From Nostoc sp. NIES-4103 (lineage in GTDB: Bacteria; Cyanobacteriota; Cyanobacteriia; Cyanobacteriales; Nostocaceae): a stretch of 64,000 nucleotides of DNA. Below the pieces are notes generated by a model, which worked only from the letters and a program-made list of their open reading frames with translations, had not been told where the DNA came from and made no database searches. Position 1 is the stretch's first letter. Every line of letters starts with the position of its first letter. The stretch covers positions 8,297,787 to 8,361,786 of the forward strand of contig NZ_AP018288.1 in NCBI RefSeq assembly GCF_002368335.1, in the 5' to 3' direction. Position numbers and translations under genes: made by a program. Positions 45,948 through 54,547 of the stretch are shown piece by piece.

Positions 45948-46201
45948 TTTAAGTGCCTACTTTTCATATTAACTTTATTTAGTTTAAAGTCTATTCGGCA
46001 AGTTTTTGCACCTTGACCAAAAAAGTCTCAAGTTCCAAGGATGAGTGATGAAGTAAGAACACAGGATATCCCTCACCCCTGACGGGCAAAATCCAGCAGT
46101 TTCTGATTCAAAATTCATGCCTTATCCCTGATGGGTGGGGTAAATTCATCCTTTATTCTTGCATATGCCAACAGACACACCTCTGGTTAGAAAATTTATT
46201 T

Positions 46202-46828
46202 ATGGCAAATATCCTCCACATTGATTCTAGTCCTCGTGGTGAACGTTCCATTTCGCGATCGCTCTCTTATGAATTCATCACATCCTGGAAAGACACTCAT
46301 CCTGGTGATACAGTCACCTACCGAGATTTAGGTCACAATCCACCTCCCCATGTAGACGAACCATGGATTGCTGCTGCTTTTACACCACCAGAAGCACGCA
46401 CACCCGAATTGACCCAAGCAATTAAGTTATCTGATGATTTAGTGGACGAATTTCTCGCAGCCGATCGCTATGTCTTTGGCGTGCCAATGTATAACTTTAG
46501 CATACCCTCCACATTTAAAGCTTACATTGACCAAATTGTGCGTGGAGGCCGCACGTTTGCAGTTACCGAGAATGGTGGCTTTCAAGGTTTAGTCGATAGC
46601 AGTAAAAAAGTACTGATCATCACAGCGCGTGGAGGTAGTTTTCCACCAGGAACCCCCTTCGCTGATTATGATTTTCAAGAACCCTACCTCCGTACTGTTT
46701 TCGGTTTCATCGGTCTGACAGACTTGACCTTTATCCACGGTGATAGTCTCAGCTTAGGTGATGATGCTCGCCAAAAGTCTCTAGCCGCAGCTAAAGATGC
46801 GATCGCTCAAGCTGTAGCTACTTGGTAA
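46202..46828 (+). CDS. FMN-dependent NADH-azoreductase / quinone reductase
   Basis: 208 residues. ILHIDSSPRGERSISR near the N-terminus is the phosphate-binding start of AzoR flavodoxin-like enzymes. FGVPMYNFSIPSTFKAYID and ITARGGSF supply the flavin-binding loops, and YLRTVFGFIG is the usual following helix. Such enzymes reduce quinones and azo dyes by two-electron transfer and protect against electrophile stress; cytoplasmic dimer. A divergent HxlR regulator supports redox-inducible control. Confidence 0.92.
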   Translation: MANILHIDSSPRGERSISRSLSYEFITSWKDTHPGDTVTYRDLGHNPPPHVDEPWIAAAFTPPEARTPELTQAIKLSDDLVDEFLAADRYVFGVPMYNFSIPSTFKAYIDQIVRGGRTFAVTENGGFQGLVDSSKKVLIITARGGSFPPGTPFADYDFQEPYLRTVFGFIGLTDLTFIHGDSLSLGDDARQKSLAAAKDAIAQAVATW

Positions 46829-47126
46829 GCAGCTAGCACAACAGAAGCAGGGGGCCCTAAGAGGTTGTTTGAAAAGTATCATTGCTAACATCAAAATCTT
46901 AAAAACCTAACCCCCCAAGCCCCCTGACCCTAATCCCCATTAAATTAGGGCTTAGCCCTAATTTAATGGGGGCCCCGAGTTCCCTACGAGGGAATGGGGG
47001 TTTCAAAGCCTCTCTCCGTTTCGGGGAGAGGTTTGGAGAGGGGTTCTTAGTATACTTTTCGACTTTTCAAACATCCTCTAAGTCCCCCTGTGGGGATCAG
47101 GGAGCAAGGGAGCAGCCATCAGTTAA
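46829..47126. repeat. Repeat-filled spacer with a 17-bp-arm palindrome
   Basis: At 46935-46971 the arms CCCCATTAAATTAGGGC and GCCCTAATTTAATGGGG are perfect inverted repeats around TTA. Flanking C-rich and G-rich blocks (CTAACCCCCCAAGCCCC; GGAGAGGTTTGGAGAGGGG) make a larger degenerate palindrome. It separates convergent genes and could terminate transcription, but it looks like a dispersed repeat. Confidence 0.65.
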
Positions 47127-47630
47127 CTAAATCTGCAAAGCTTTGAACCACTTATTTAAAACAGTGTTGACTGTACGTTTAAACTGATGTTTGCGATACC
47201 ATTTTTGGAAAGCCATTTCATACTCTTCACCTTTAGCTTGAAAGGTATTCCAAACATCAAGTCCTACTGCCATACCCCAGAATAGCAAAATATACAGCGA
47301 CCAAGTAAGACCGCCGACACCGATGAAATTCACCAGCATTAAACCAGCATTGACAATTGCATAATTGCCTAAACGCTTTTTAAAGCGTCCTAAACGGTAG
47401 GAATCAAAAGCTTGTCGTTGTTGGATTTCGCTTTGTTGCGATCGCCAGTCGCGTTCTGCTAAGTTTAAACACTCAACAGAAATTTCTAACTCAGTAGCAA
47501 TTTCCAGCAATTGATCATAAGAGAATTCTTTGTCTTGGTCGTCAGCTTGACGGGCGATCGCTAACTGAAGAATTCGCTGTACATCTTCTTGGCTATAAGA
47601 ACGGAGGCTCTTAGGTTCAAAGTCCGTCAT
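47127..47630 (-). CDS. 2TM-domain small membrane protein
   Basis: 167 residues. Residues 1-75 form a soluble part starting YSQEDVQRILQLAIAR with a helical Asp/Glu-rich stretch. Two hydrophobic helices follow near 95-115 (YAIVNAGLMLVNFIGVGGL) and 117-135 (SLYILLFWGMAVGLDVW), then a basic tail. This is the pattern of the 2TM domain family found in many cyanobacteria, sometimes next to the kinase region of sensor proteins. No biochemical role is known to me. It is single-gene and divergent from the prenyltransferase fusion gene. Confidence 0.75.
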   Translation of the reverse strand: MTDFEPKSLRSYSQEDVQRILQLAIARQADDQDKEFSYDQLLEIATELEISVECLNLAERDWRSQQSEIQQRQAFDSYRLGRFKKRLGNYAIVNAGLMLVNFIGVGGLTWSLYILLFWGMAVGLDVWNTFQAKGEEYEMAFQKWYRKHQFKRTVNTVLNKWFKALQI

Positions 47631-47973
47631 AATTACTATCTCTGATTATTCTTTTAATTACAATTGAACGCCCGACAGCTGTTACACAACTATGCTGCCA
47701 CAATCAGCAATGTTTAGATTACTCCTAGACTAGCAAATTTAAATAGGACTGGCGGTACGGATCACTATACTAAACGCTTTGGCTTGGGTTCAGAGATAAT
47801 ACTTAAAAATTTTTTTGTAGTATATATAGATACGTAAAACCGTCATGAGATAGCGACAAATGGCATGGTAATAAGTCAAAATATTTATCGTATGTTTGGG
47901 TTCTGTGAATCCATCACCTGCAATCATTTTTCAAATTGGTGTAACAACTAGTAATTAATCATAGTTTTGGAAA
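47631..47973. promoter_or_regulatory. Divergent promoter spacer
   Basis: 343 bp between the 2TM gene (leftward) and the DUF2236-prenyltransferase gene (rightward). AT-rich around 47800-47960. I see no repeat, hairpin or clear operator; promoters for both genes must lie here. Confidence 0.4.
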
Positions 47974-49785
47974 ATGCAGAACACGAACTGGTGGAGCTTT
48001 ATCAAGCGACGTTATATTTCATACAATTTCTTTACGAATATCTCCGATCGCGCTGAAGTCGTGATGATCGGCAGTTGGTGTGCCCTACTACTTCAGCTAC
48101 ATCATCCGCTGATTGCTGCGGGAATAAGGGATCACAGCCAATTGCGAGATGCCCCATTCAAGCGATTGTTTCGCACAATGGTATTTTTAGAAATCATTCT
48201 CAATGGTTCAAGTCAAGAGAAAGATGATCTAATAGCTTGGTTAAACCGCATCCATATCCCAGTCGAAGGAACTTTACAGACCGAAGGAAGCGTCGCGAAC
48301 CTGCCACCGGAAACCTCATATGGTTTTACGGAAGATTTGCAAATATGGGTGATAGCAACGTTAGTGTTCGCCTTCCTGGAATTCCACAAAGTCTTGGGTA
48401 CACCTCTCAACGAAGACGAAAAAGATCTAATTTGCAACGAGTTTATGATGATTGCTCATCGGCTGGGAGTACCACGAGAGCGTTTACCACAAACCCACGC
48501 CGAGTATGAGCAATACTTCCTTCAAACTATCAACCAGCTTCAAGTCTCACCCACAGCCCAAGCACAGGTGACTCAGTTGTTAGAACTTACAAGAATGGGC
48601 AGCAATAAGGTGTTTCAGTTGATTAACACTGGAGCTGCATTGCTAGGATTTTCCTTACTGCCACAGCAGGTACGTGAGAACTTGGGAATTCAGTTGTCAC
48701 TTTCACAACGGCTATTACAAACTATACTTCACCCTCTGGTTCGGGGATTCTATCGCCTGCTGCCACCGATTACAATCCACCGTTTTTTGATATGGTTATG
48801 CCGAATCGATCCCTCACTAAATCCGGTGCTTAAAGGAACACTCAACCAAATCCACCACAAAAGCCTTTCATCAGAGCAGACTTTGGCATGGTTCAGTGGA
48901 CGAAACCAACAACTGCTAATAGGAAGTCCTGCAAGTATTGAAAAAGGTATGGCCGTTTACATCAAGGAGCGAGTCGAATTCCTTTTGCTCACAGCTTTTC
49001 AGCCTCTTCAACAGTGGATTGATGAGCGGCGCTGCCAATACTTGCGCTACAGGCTGGCAATGGAAGCAGGTAATTCTCGGCCAAACCACCTCGGTATCAT
49101 TATGGACGGCAACCGCCGTTTTGCAAAACGGCAGCAGTTAGTTTCTTGGCGTGGACACTACTTCGGCGCTAACAAGCTACGTGATGTAGTCATGTGGGCG
49201 TTTACATCTGATGTCAAAGTGTTGACTGTGTGGGCATTTTCCAAAGAAAACTTCCGTCGTCAAGACGAAGAGATCAACAATCTATTTCGCCTGATGGAAC
49301 AAGAGTTTCGTGCCCTTAAATTTAGCGCACTTGTGCATACTTGGCAGGTACGAGTGCGCGTAATCGGGGAGCGAGATTATCTACCCACATCTCTACGGGC
49401 AGTTATTGATGCCATTGAGGAAGAAACCGCCCAGTACAACAAGTTTTTCTTACAGGTGGCGATGCCTTACGGGGGGCGAGCCGAAATTGTGTCGGCAGTA
49501 CGTGCATACTTGAGTAGTGTAGCTGTTGATGAGTTACCCTCGCAAATTGCGTCCTTAGAAGAGGAAGCCATCTCCCGCCACACTTATCTAGCACAGCTGG
49601 ATTTACCCCCAATAGACTGCATCCTGCGTACAAGCAACGAATGGCGCACAAGTGGCTTCATGCTGTGGGACAGTGGATACAGTGAATTGTATTTTTGTCA
49701 AGAACTTTGGCCAGACTTTTCGGAAGTTGCCTTTTTGAAGTCACTACGCTCTTTTTGCTTACGCCAGAGGCGGTTTGGTGTTTGA
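47974..49785 (+). CDS. DUF2236/MpaB-like domain fused to a cis-prenyltransferase (UppS family)
   Basis: 603 residues. Residues about 20-330 match the DUF2236 family (related to MpaB and rubber oxygenase Lcp): LLLQLHHPLIAAGIRDHS, RLFRTMVF, IHIPVEG, IWVIATLVFAFLE and a GVPRERLPQTHAEYEQYF block. The position usually written W-V-H-A-T has Ile instead of His. Residues about 368-600 are a full undecaprenyl-diphosphate-synthase-type domain: IMDGNRR near 375 with the catalytic Asp, WAFSKENFRR, YGGRAEI, RTSNEWRTS (both Arg and the Ser of the IPP site kept) and SELYF..ELWPDF. So one protein may make and then oxidise or bind a polyisoprenoid; the N-terminal activity is uncertain. Confidence 0.85.
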   Translation: MQNTNWWSFIKRRYISYNFFTNISDRAEVVMIGSWCALLLQLHHPLIAAGIRDHSQLRDAPFKRLFRTMVFLEIILNGSSQEKDDLIAWLNRIHIPVEGTLQTEGSVANLPPETSYGFTEDLQIWVIATLVFAFLEFHKVLGTPLNEDEKDLICNEFMMIAHRLGVPRERLPQTHAEYEQYFLQTINQLQVSPTAQAQVTQLLELTRMGSNKVFQLINTGAALLGFSLLPQQVRENLGIQLSLSQRLLQTILHPLVRGFYRLLPPITIHRFLIWLCRIDPSLNPVLKGTLNQIHHKSLSSEQTLAWFSGRNQQLLIGSPASIEKGMAVYIKERVEFLLLTAFQPLQQWIDERRCQYLRYRLAMEAGNSRPNHLGIIMDGNRRFAKRQQLVSWRGHYFGANKLRDVVMWAFTSDVKVLTVWAFSKENFRRQDEEINNLFRLMEQEFRALKFSALVHTWQVRVRVIGERDYLPTSLRAVIDAIEEETAQYNKFFLQVAMPYGGRAEIVSAVRAYLSSVAVDELPSQIASLEEEAISRHTYLAQLDLPPIDCILRTSNEWRTSGFMLWDSGYSELYFCQELWPDFSEVAFLKSLRSFCLRQRRFGV

Positions 49786-49796
49786 TGCCAATTGAG

Positions 49797-49972
49797 GGAT
49801 TGGAAATTGGGAATTGGGAATTGGGAATTGGTGAGCCAGCGCGGTCTTGGGGAGCCAGTGCGGTCTTGGGGTTTCCCCAAGTGGAGCATCTGGCGTGGTT
49901 TCCCCCATGAGCGACTGGCGTTATCAAGAGCGAAGCGCGAGCTTGCGAGCGTCACCCGAAGGGGAATTGGGC
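49797..49972. repeat. Dispersed intergenic repeat (GGGAATTGGGAATT with palindromic core)
   Basis: Three to four GGGAATT units, then GGTGAGCCAGCGCGGTCTTG, a second GAGCCAGTGCGGTCTTGGGG, CCCCCATGAGCGACTGGCG and CCCGAAGGGGAATTGGG. It is the reverse orientation of the element at 37557-37663, with an internal duplication and an extra insert. Short open frames across it are artefacts. Confidence 0.75.
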
Positions 49973-50021
49973 ATGTGGCATGGTACTTGGGATTGGAAAA
50001 TATATTTTTAATCTTATTTGC

Positions 50022-50100
50022 CAGTCCCTAGTCCCCAGTCCCCAGTCCCTAGTCCCCAGTCCCTAGTCCCCAGTCCCTAGTCCCTAGTCCCCATTCCCTA
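50022..50100. repeat. Heptamer tandem repeat CCCCAGT / CCCTAGT, about 11 copies
   Basis: Alternating CCCCAGT and CCCTAGT units run right up to the pgk stop codon at 50102. STRR type. As the 3' flank of pgk it will be transcribed and could affect mRNA ends. Confidence 0.9.
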
Positions 50101-50101
50101 C

Positions 50102-51304
50102 TTACGCTTCATCTAAAGCTGCGATACCGGGTAGTACTTTGCCTTCGAGTAATTCTAAGCTAGCACCGCCACCAGTGGAGATATGGCTCATTTGGTCAGC
50201 CAAACCGACTTTTTCCACAGCCGCCACCGAGTCGCCGCCACCGATGATTGTGGTTGTACCAGTTTTACCGATTTCGGCCAGAGTATGAGCGATCGCTTCT
50301 GTACCTTTGGCAAACTTATCAAACTCAAACACACCCATCGGCCCGTTCCAGATCACTGTCTTGGTATCCGCAAGCGCTTCTTGGAAGACTTTTACAGAAT
50401 CAGGGCCAATATCCAAACCCATCCAACCATCTGGGATGTTCTCAACGCTAACAGTCTGAGAATTGGCATCGGGGGCAAAGTTATCTGCCACCACCACATC
50501 TGTGGGTAGTAGGAAGGTAACACCGCGTTCTTTTGCTTTTGCTTCCAAAGACTTCGCCAGTTCTAGCTTGTCTTCTTCCACCAAAGACTTACCAACACTC
50601 AAACCACGGGCTTTGTAGAAGGTGAAAATCATTCCACCGCCAATGATCAGTTTGTCGCACTTCTCCAACAGCGTTTCAATCACGCCAATTTTACTGGAGA
50701 CTTTAGAACCGCCAATAATTGCCGCCAAAGGACGTTGGGGATTTTCAATGGCGCTTTGCAGATACTGCAATTCCTTCTCAACCAAATAGCCAGCCACAGA
50801 AGGACTGAGGAATTTAGTCACACCTTCGGTGGAAGCGTGGGCGCGGTGTGCAGTCCCAAAAGCATCATTTACGTAAAAATCAGCATTAGCTGCCAATTTT
50901 TTGGCAAATTCTGGGTCGTTTTTCTCTTCTTCTTTGTAAAAACGGACATTTTCTAGTAAAAGAACTTGGCCATTTTGCAACGCCGCCACTTTAGCAGCCA
51001 CTTCATCCCCAATAGAGTCATCAGTTTTAATGACTTCTTGCCCCAACAACTCAGAGAGGCGCTTAGCAACCGGAGTCAGGCGCAGTTTGTCATCTACACC
51101 CTTGGGACGACCAAAATGGCTTGCTAGAATGACCTTAGCTCCCTTTTGCGTCAAATCTTGGATGGTTGGCAGGGCAGCGCGTATGCGAGTATCGTCTGTG
51201 ATGTTGCCTTGGTCATCCACAGGCACATTAAAGTCAACCCGCACCAAAGCGCGTTTACCAGATATATCGGCAGCAGATAAACTTGCCACAGTTTTTTTAG
51301 ACAC
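50102..51304 (-). CDS. pgk: Phosphoglycerate kinase
   Basis: 400 residues, full length for bacterial Pgk. RVDFNVPVDD near the N-terminus (3-phosphoglycerate binding), LASHFGRPKGVDD, HRAHASTEGV, LAAIIGGSKVSSKI, WNGPMGVFEFD and the nucleotide-site IGGGDSVAAVEK are all present. It catalyses ATP formation from 1,3-bisphosphoglycerate in glycolysis and the reverse step in the Calvin cycle; cytosolic monomer. It is the one clear core-metabolism gene in the window. It is divergent from a universal stress protein gene 90 bp away, so both promoters must fit in that short spacer. Confidence 0.98.
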   Translation of the reverse strand: MSKKTVASLSAADISGKRALVRVDFNVPVDDQGNITDDTRIRAALPTIQDLTQKGAKVILASHFGRPKGVDDKLRLTPVAKRLSELLGQEVIKTDDSIGDEVAAKVAALQNGQVLLLENVRFYKEEEKNDPEFAKKLAANADFYVNDAFGTAHRAHASTEGVTKFLSPSVAGYLVEKELQYLQSAIENPQRPLAAIIGGSKVSSKIGVIETLLEKCDKLIIGGGMIFTFYKARGLSVGKSLVEEDKLELAKSLEAKAKERGVTFLLPTDVVVADNFAPDANSQTVSVENIPDGWMGLDIGPDSVKVFQEALADTKTVIWNGPMGVFEFDKFAKGTEAIAHTLAEIGKTGTTTIIGGGDSVAAVEKVGLADQMSHISTGGGASLELLEGKVLPGIAALDEA

Positions 51305-51394
51305 AGCCAGACCCTCCTGATTGCCTTTTTGTTATTGTTTTGAAAGTAGAACCATCCAGATTTTACCGGAGTCAGGGGTGCCCAGGTGAGAGAG

Positions 51395-51802
51395 ATGTTC
51401 AAGACAGTGCTATTTCCTATTGATCAAAGTCGGGAAGCGCGGGAAGCTGCTGATGTAGTTGCCAACGTTGTCCAAAAATACGGTAGCCGCTTGGTGCTGC
51501 TATCTGTGGTGGAAGAACCGCCAAAAGACGCACCTAGTGCAGATCCAATGGTGTCACCAGAGGTAGTTGCCAAACTGCTGGAAAATGCCCAAGCTTTATT
51601 TTCTGGCCAAGGTATTCAAGCTGAAGTCTTAGAAAGGCAGGGTAAACCAGCATTTACCATCTGTGATGTCGCTGATGAAATCGCGGCAGATTTAATTATT
51701 ATGGGCTGTCGGGGACTAGGTTTAACTGACGAGGGGGCAACTGATAGTGTTACTACCCGCGTAATTAACCTTTCCCCTTGTCCAGTGTTGATTGTGCCTT
51801 AG
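51395..51802 (+). CDS. Universal stress protein (UspA family)
   Basis: 135 residues from the ATG at 51395; a GTG at 51386 is in frame, but GAGAG just before the ATG suits it better. FKTVLFPIDQSREAREAAD opens the fold, and MGCRGLGLTDEGATDSVTTR with VINLSPCPVLIVP closes it. The MGCRG-type G-2x-G-9x-G(S/T) loop is close to the ATP-binding version (here GCRGLG then DSVT). Small single-domain Usp, probably a dimer; role in stress survival not defined. A GGTGCGTTA hairpin follows its stop. Confidence 0.9.
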   Translation: MFKTVLFPIDQSREAREAADVVANVVQKYGSRLVLLSVVEEPPKDAPSADPMVSPEVVAKLLENAQALFSGQGIQAEVLERQGKPAFTICDVADEIAADLIIMGCRGLGLTDEGATDSVTTRVINLSPCPVLIVP

Positions 51803-51822
51803 CAATACTCAGAATTTTCAGT

Positions 51823-51846
51823 GGTGCGTTACTTTGTTAACGCACC
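51823..51846. terminator. GGTGCGTTA...TAACGCACC hairpin between convergent genes
   Basis: 9-bp perfect arms with a 6-bp loop, 21 bp after the Usp stop and 43 bp before the end of the convergent TetR gene. The placement suits a bidirectional terminator. The same arms occur at 35983-36013, also between convergent genes. Confidence 0.55.
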
Positions 51847-51888
51847 TCATCATTTCAAATGCACTAATAAGGCTTTGGGTGAGGAATG

Positions 51889-52530
51889 TCAATCCATACT
51901 CTCACCTTGCAGCGGCTCTAGAAATTTGAAAGCAATCGAATGAGCATCAGCATCAGTGACACCCAGTGTTTTAAGAATGATTTTAGCGATTTGCTCAGGA
52001 TAATCTGGCTGTGTCTGTCCTTCCAGAATGCTACGCATTGCCATCAGCCCTGTTCCCAAAATCAGATCGATTGCTGCCTGTAAACTATCAACTTGAAAAC
52101 GGTTGAGTCGTATACCAGCCTCCAGGTCGGTGATCACGCCTCTTTCTATTGTTTCACTCAGTGGGGCTGCCACTAATCCAATTCGGACAATCACCCATCC
52201 CCAAGTAGAATCTTGCATCGCTTGATGCAGAAATTGGCGAATGGCGATCGCCATTCTTTCGGCAGGGTCATTAATGGCAACAGACTGTGCCCAAATCTTT
52301 TGATTCATCTGATCACTTAGAGATGCAGCAACCGCTTTCAGCACATCCTCTCGTGTTTGAAAATAGTTATAGAACGTTCCTCTGGCAACGTTTGCTTCTG
52401 CAATGATGTCGTCAATCGTCACGGCATCTGCTTCTTTTCGAGAAAATACTCGATAGGCCGCCTCAATCAGACTAGATCGTGTTCGTTCCCGTTTTTCTAA
52501 ACCGATTGATGCTCGGCGAGATGGCTTCAT
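51889..52530 (-). CDS. TetR-family transcriptional regulator
   Basis: 213 residues. SSLIEAAYRVFSRKEADAVT, then IDDIIAEANVARGTFYNYFQ and TREDVLKAV, is a canonical TetR DNA-binding helix-turn-helix. The rest is the all-helical ligand domain, with no recognisable ligand signature. It is divergent from a glycosyltransferase gene with 141 bp between the start codons, in which an inverted and a direct repeat lie, so it very likely represses that gene and itself. Confidence 0.92.
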   Translation of the reverse strand: MKPSRRASIGLEKRERTRSSLIEAAYRVFSRKEADAVTIDDIIAEANVARGTFYNYFQTREDVLKAVAASLSDQMNQKIWAQSVAINDPAERMAIAIRQFLHQAMQDSTWGWVIVRIGLVAAPLSETIERGVITDLEAGIRLNRFQVDSLQAAIDLILGTGLMAMRSILEGQTQPDYPEQIAKIILKTLGVTDADAHSIAFKFLEPLQGESMD

Positions 52531-52581
52531 ATTGCCGCATGAAGTTAGTGATGAACTTAGTATAACTTAAAATTGACGCTG

Positions 52582-52625
52582 CTATCAAAATGACGTTACT
52601 ATCAAAATGACAATAACGTCATTTT
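52582..52625. promoter_or_regulatory. TetR operator array: inverted and direct repeats
   Basis: AAAATGACGTTA (52587-52598) and TAACGTCATTTT (52614-52625) are perfect 12-bp inverted repeats. CTATCAAAATGAC occurs twice (52582-52594 and 52599-52611), 17 bp apart. This arrangement between divergent regulator and target gene is typical of an operator that binds two TetR dimers. Confidence 0.7.
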
Positions 52626-52671
52626 ATTGACACCATCCAAGAAACGCTAATCACACGGAACAGGAGTGTAA

Positions 52672-53967
52672 TTGATGCGTATAGCGATCATTGCTTTAGG
52701 AAGTCGAGGGGATGTTCAACCTTATATTGCTTTGGGAAAGGGCTTAAAAGCAGCAGGTCACATTGTGCGTTTATTGACTCATGAGAACTTTGAAGTGCTA
52801 GTTACTTCCCATGGTCTGGAATTCTGTCCTATGCACGGTAATGTGCAAGAAATCGTTGAATCCCAGGAAATGCGTGAGCTTTTAGAGAAGGGAAATTTTA
52901 TTACCATTACCTCGCACACAGCAAGATTAACCCAGCGCGCAACTATAAGTTGGGTACAACAAGGCCTAGTGGCTTGTCAGGGTATGGATTTATTGCTGGT
53001 AGGAGTCGGGGGGTTGTACCTTGGTATTTCACTGGCCCAGAAGTTAGGACTTCCATTGCTTCAAGCCTACGTCTTTCCTTTTACACCTACAAAAACATTT
53101 CCTGGAGTTCTGTTTCCCCAGTCCATAGCCAGATTCGGAGGTGCTGTGAATTGGTTATCCCATCATTTGGTTAGACAGATAATGTGGCAGGGTTCTCGCA
53201 CAGCGGATGCTTCAGCACGAAAGCAAGTGCTTAACTTGCCTGTAGCCTCATTTTTCGGCCCCTACAATACCTCCCATCTCCATCGCTATCCAATCCTCTA
53301 TGGTTTCAGCCCATCTGTGATTCCTAAACCATCGGATTGGAAGAATACCCATGTCACTGGCTACTGGTTTTTGGATGCAGAACCCAATTGGACTCCACCC
53401 CCAGCCCTGATGGAATTTCTGCAAAGCGGTGAACCTCCTGTGTATATCGGGTTTGGGAGTATGGGCAGCCGAGATCCAGAACAAACCGCAGATGTTGTCT
53501 TGCAAGCACTTGCAAAAACTCAACAACGAGCCGTCATGCTCTCTGGTTGGAGTGGTCTGCATAAGGAAAATTTGCCCGACAGCGTTTATCTTGTAGACTC
53601 CATACCCCATTCATGGATTTTCGGGCGTGTCACGGCTGTTGTGCATCATGGTGGTGCAGGTACTACAGCTGCGGGACTCAGGGCAGGTGTTCCTACGATT
53701 ATTATTCCGTTCTTTGGAGATCAGGGCTTTTGGGGACAACGTGTAGCCTCTTTAGGGGTTGGTACCGAACCGATTCCACGCAAACAACTCACTGCTGAAC
53801 GACTTGCACAAGCGATTCAACTGGCTGTGGCAGATCAAACAATGCGTCAGCGTGCGGCTGATTTAGGAGCAAAAATCCGAAATGAAGATGGAATCGCAAA
53901 TGCAGTTGCGGTTATAAAGGAAATGGAAAACATTCAGCTTGCTTCATCAAGAGTTAAAAACTCTTGA
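52672..53967 (+). CDS. UDP-glycosyltransferase, sterol-glucosyltransferase-like (GT1)
   Basis: 431 residues. The N-terminus MRIAIIALGSRGDVQPYIAL is the GT28-like acceptor domain. Near the C-terminus VVHHGGAGTTAAGLRAGV, then PFFGDQGFWGQRV, is the nucleotide-sugar binding motif of the sterol 3-beta-glucosyltransferase/rhamnosyltransferase group. No signal peptide. These enzymes glycosylate lipophilic acceptors such as sterols, hopanoids, carotenoids or antibiotics; the acceptor here is unknown. It is controlled by the divergent TetR gene (operator at 52582-52625), so a small-molecule inducer, possibly its own acceptor, is plausible. GGAG lies before the ATG. Confidence 0.88.
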   Translation: MMRIAIIALGSRGDVQPYIALGKGLKAAGHIVRLLTHENFEVLVTSHGLEFCPMHGNVQEIVESQEMRELLEKGNFITITSHTARLTQRATISWVQQGLVACQGMDLLLVGVGGLYLGISLAQKLGLPLLQAYVFPFTPTKTFPGVLFPQSIARFGGAVNWLSHHLVRQIMWQGSRTADASARKQVLNLPVASFFGPYNTSHLHRYPILYGFSPSVIPKPSDWKNTHVTGYWFLDAEPNWTPPPALMEFLQSGEPPVYIGFGSMGSRDPEQTADVVLQALAKTQQRAVMLSGWSGLHKENLPDSVYLVDSIPHSWIFGRVTAVVHHGGAGTTAAGLRAGVPTIIIPFFGDQGFWGQRVASLGVGTEPIPRKQLTAERLAQAIQLAVADQTMRQRAADLGAKIRNEDGIANAVAVIKEMENIQLASSRVKNS

Positions 53968-54547
53968 ATAGTTCAGGAGTCTTTAACCGATAGCTAACAC
54001 GTCCCTCAATTAACCTCAAACATAGACAAGCGATCGCTCCTACCTCATATCTTGCAGCAGTTGCTTTATTGCAATTAAAGTCAGATGATATCAATGCTTT
54101 TGAGCGCTAATGCTGCTCACCCTGATTGCTTTAGAAATGGCTTGCCTTACTTTTTTGCTCAGTTACGGTAATAGCTTGAAACTTTCAATCTACATATTCT
54201 GGCTAAGTAAGTAGACGTGATTAAACCGAACTATGTAAAGTTTTGTATGGGTCAAGGGAAAAGGTTAAAGAGTAAAGGTTTTTCCTTTTACCTTTAGCCT
54301 TTACCCTTCTTAATATATAGGACTCATATTTGATTTTGAACAAAACTCAGTACACCTTTATTCCTTCTTCCAAGTCACCAGTCCCTTAGCTCTACGAGTG
54401 ATTCTCAATCATCAAATCGGATTGCTATAGTTATGTTTATTTCCGTTGATTTACTTAATTTTTCGCCGCTTTGCAAAAACTGAGATGCTCTTAGGGAATA
54501 CTAGCTTTATGGAACAAAAACAAACTTCTGCTATCAGGTAAATATCA
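53968..54547. other. Intergenic stretch, possible relic and hairpin-like repeat
   Basis: 580 bp with no intact gene. At about 54003-54109 a short plus-strand frame reads SYLAAVALLQLKSDDINAFE before a stop; it looks protein-like but is too short to name and may be chance. At 54255-54305 AAAGGTTAAAGAGTAAAGG and its rough complement CCTTTTACCTTTAGCCTTT form an imperfect hairpin. The rest should include the promoter of the kinase gene. Confidence 0.35.

Noticed and set aside
49797..50031. Several overlapping short open frames after the prenyltransferase fusion
   Set aside because: They lie wholly within dispersed and heptamer repeats and have low-complexity translations.
50022..50100. Possible CRISPR array
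   Set aside because: Units are contiguous heptamers without spacers, and no cas gene is present in the window.
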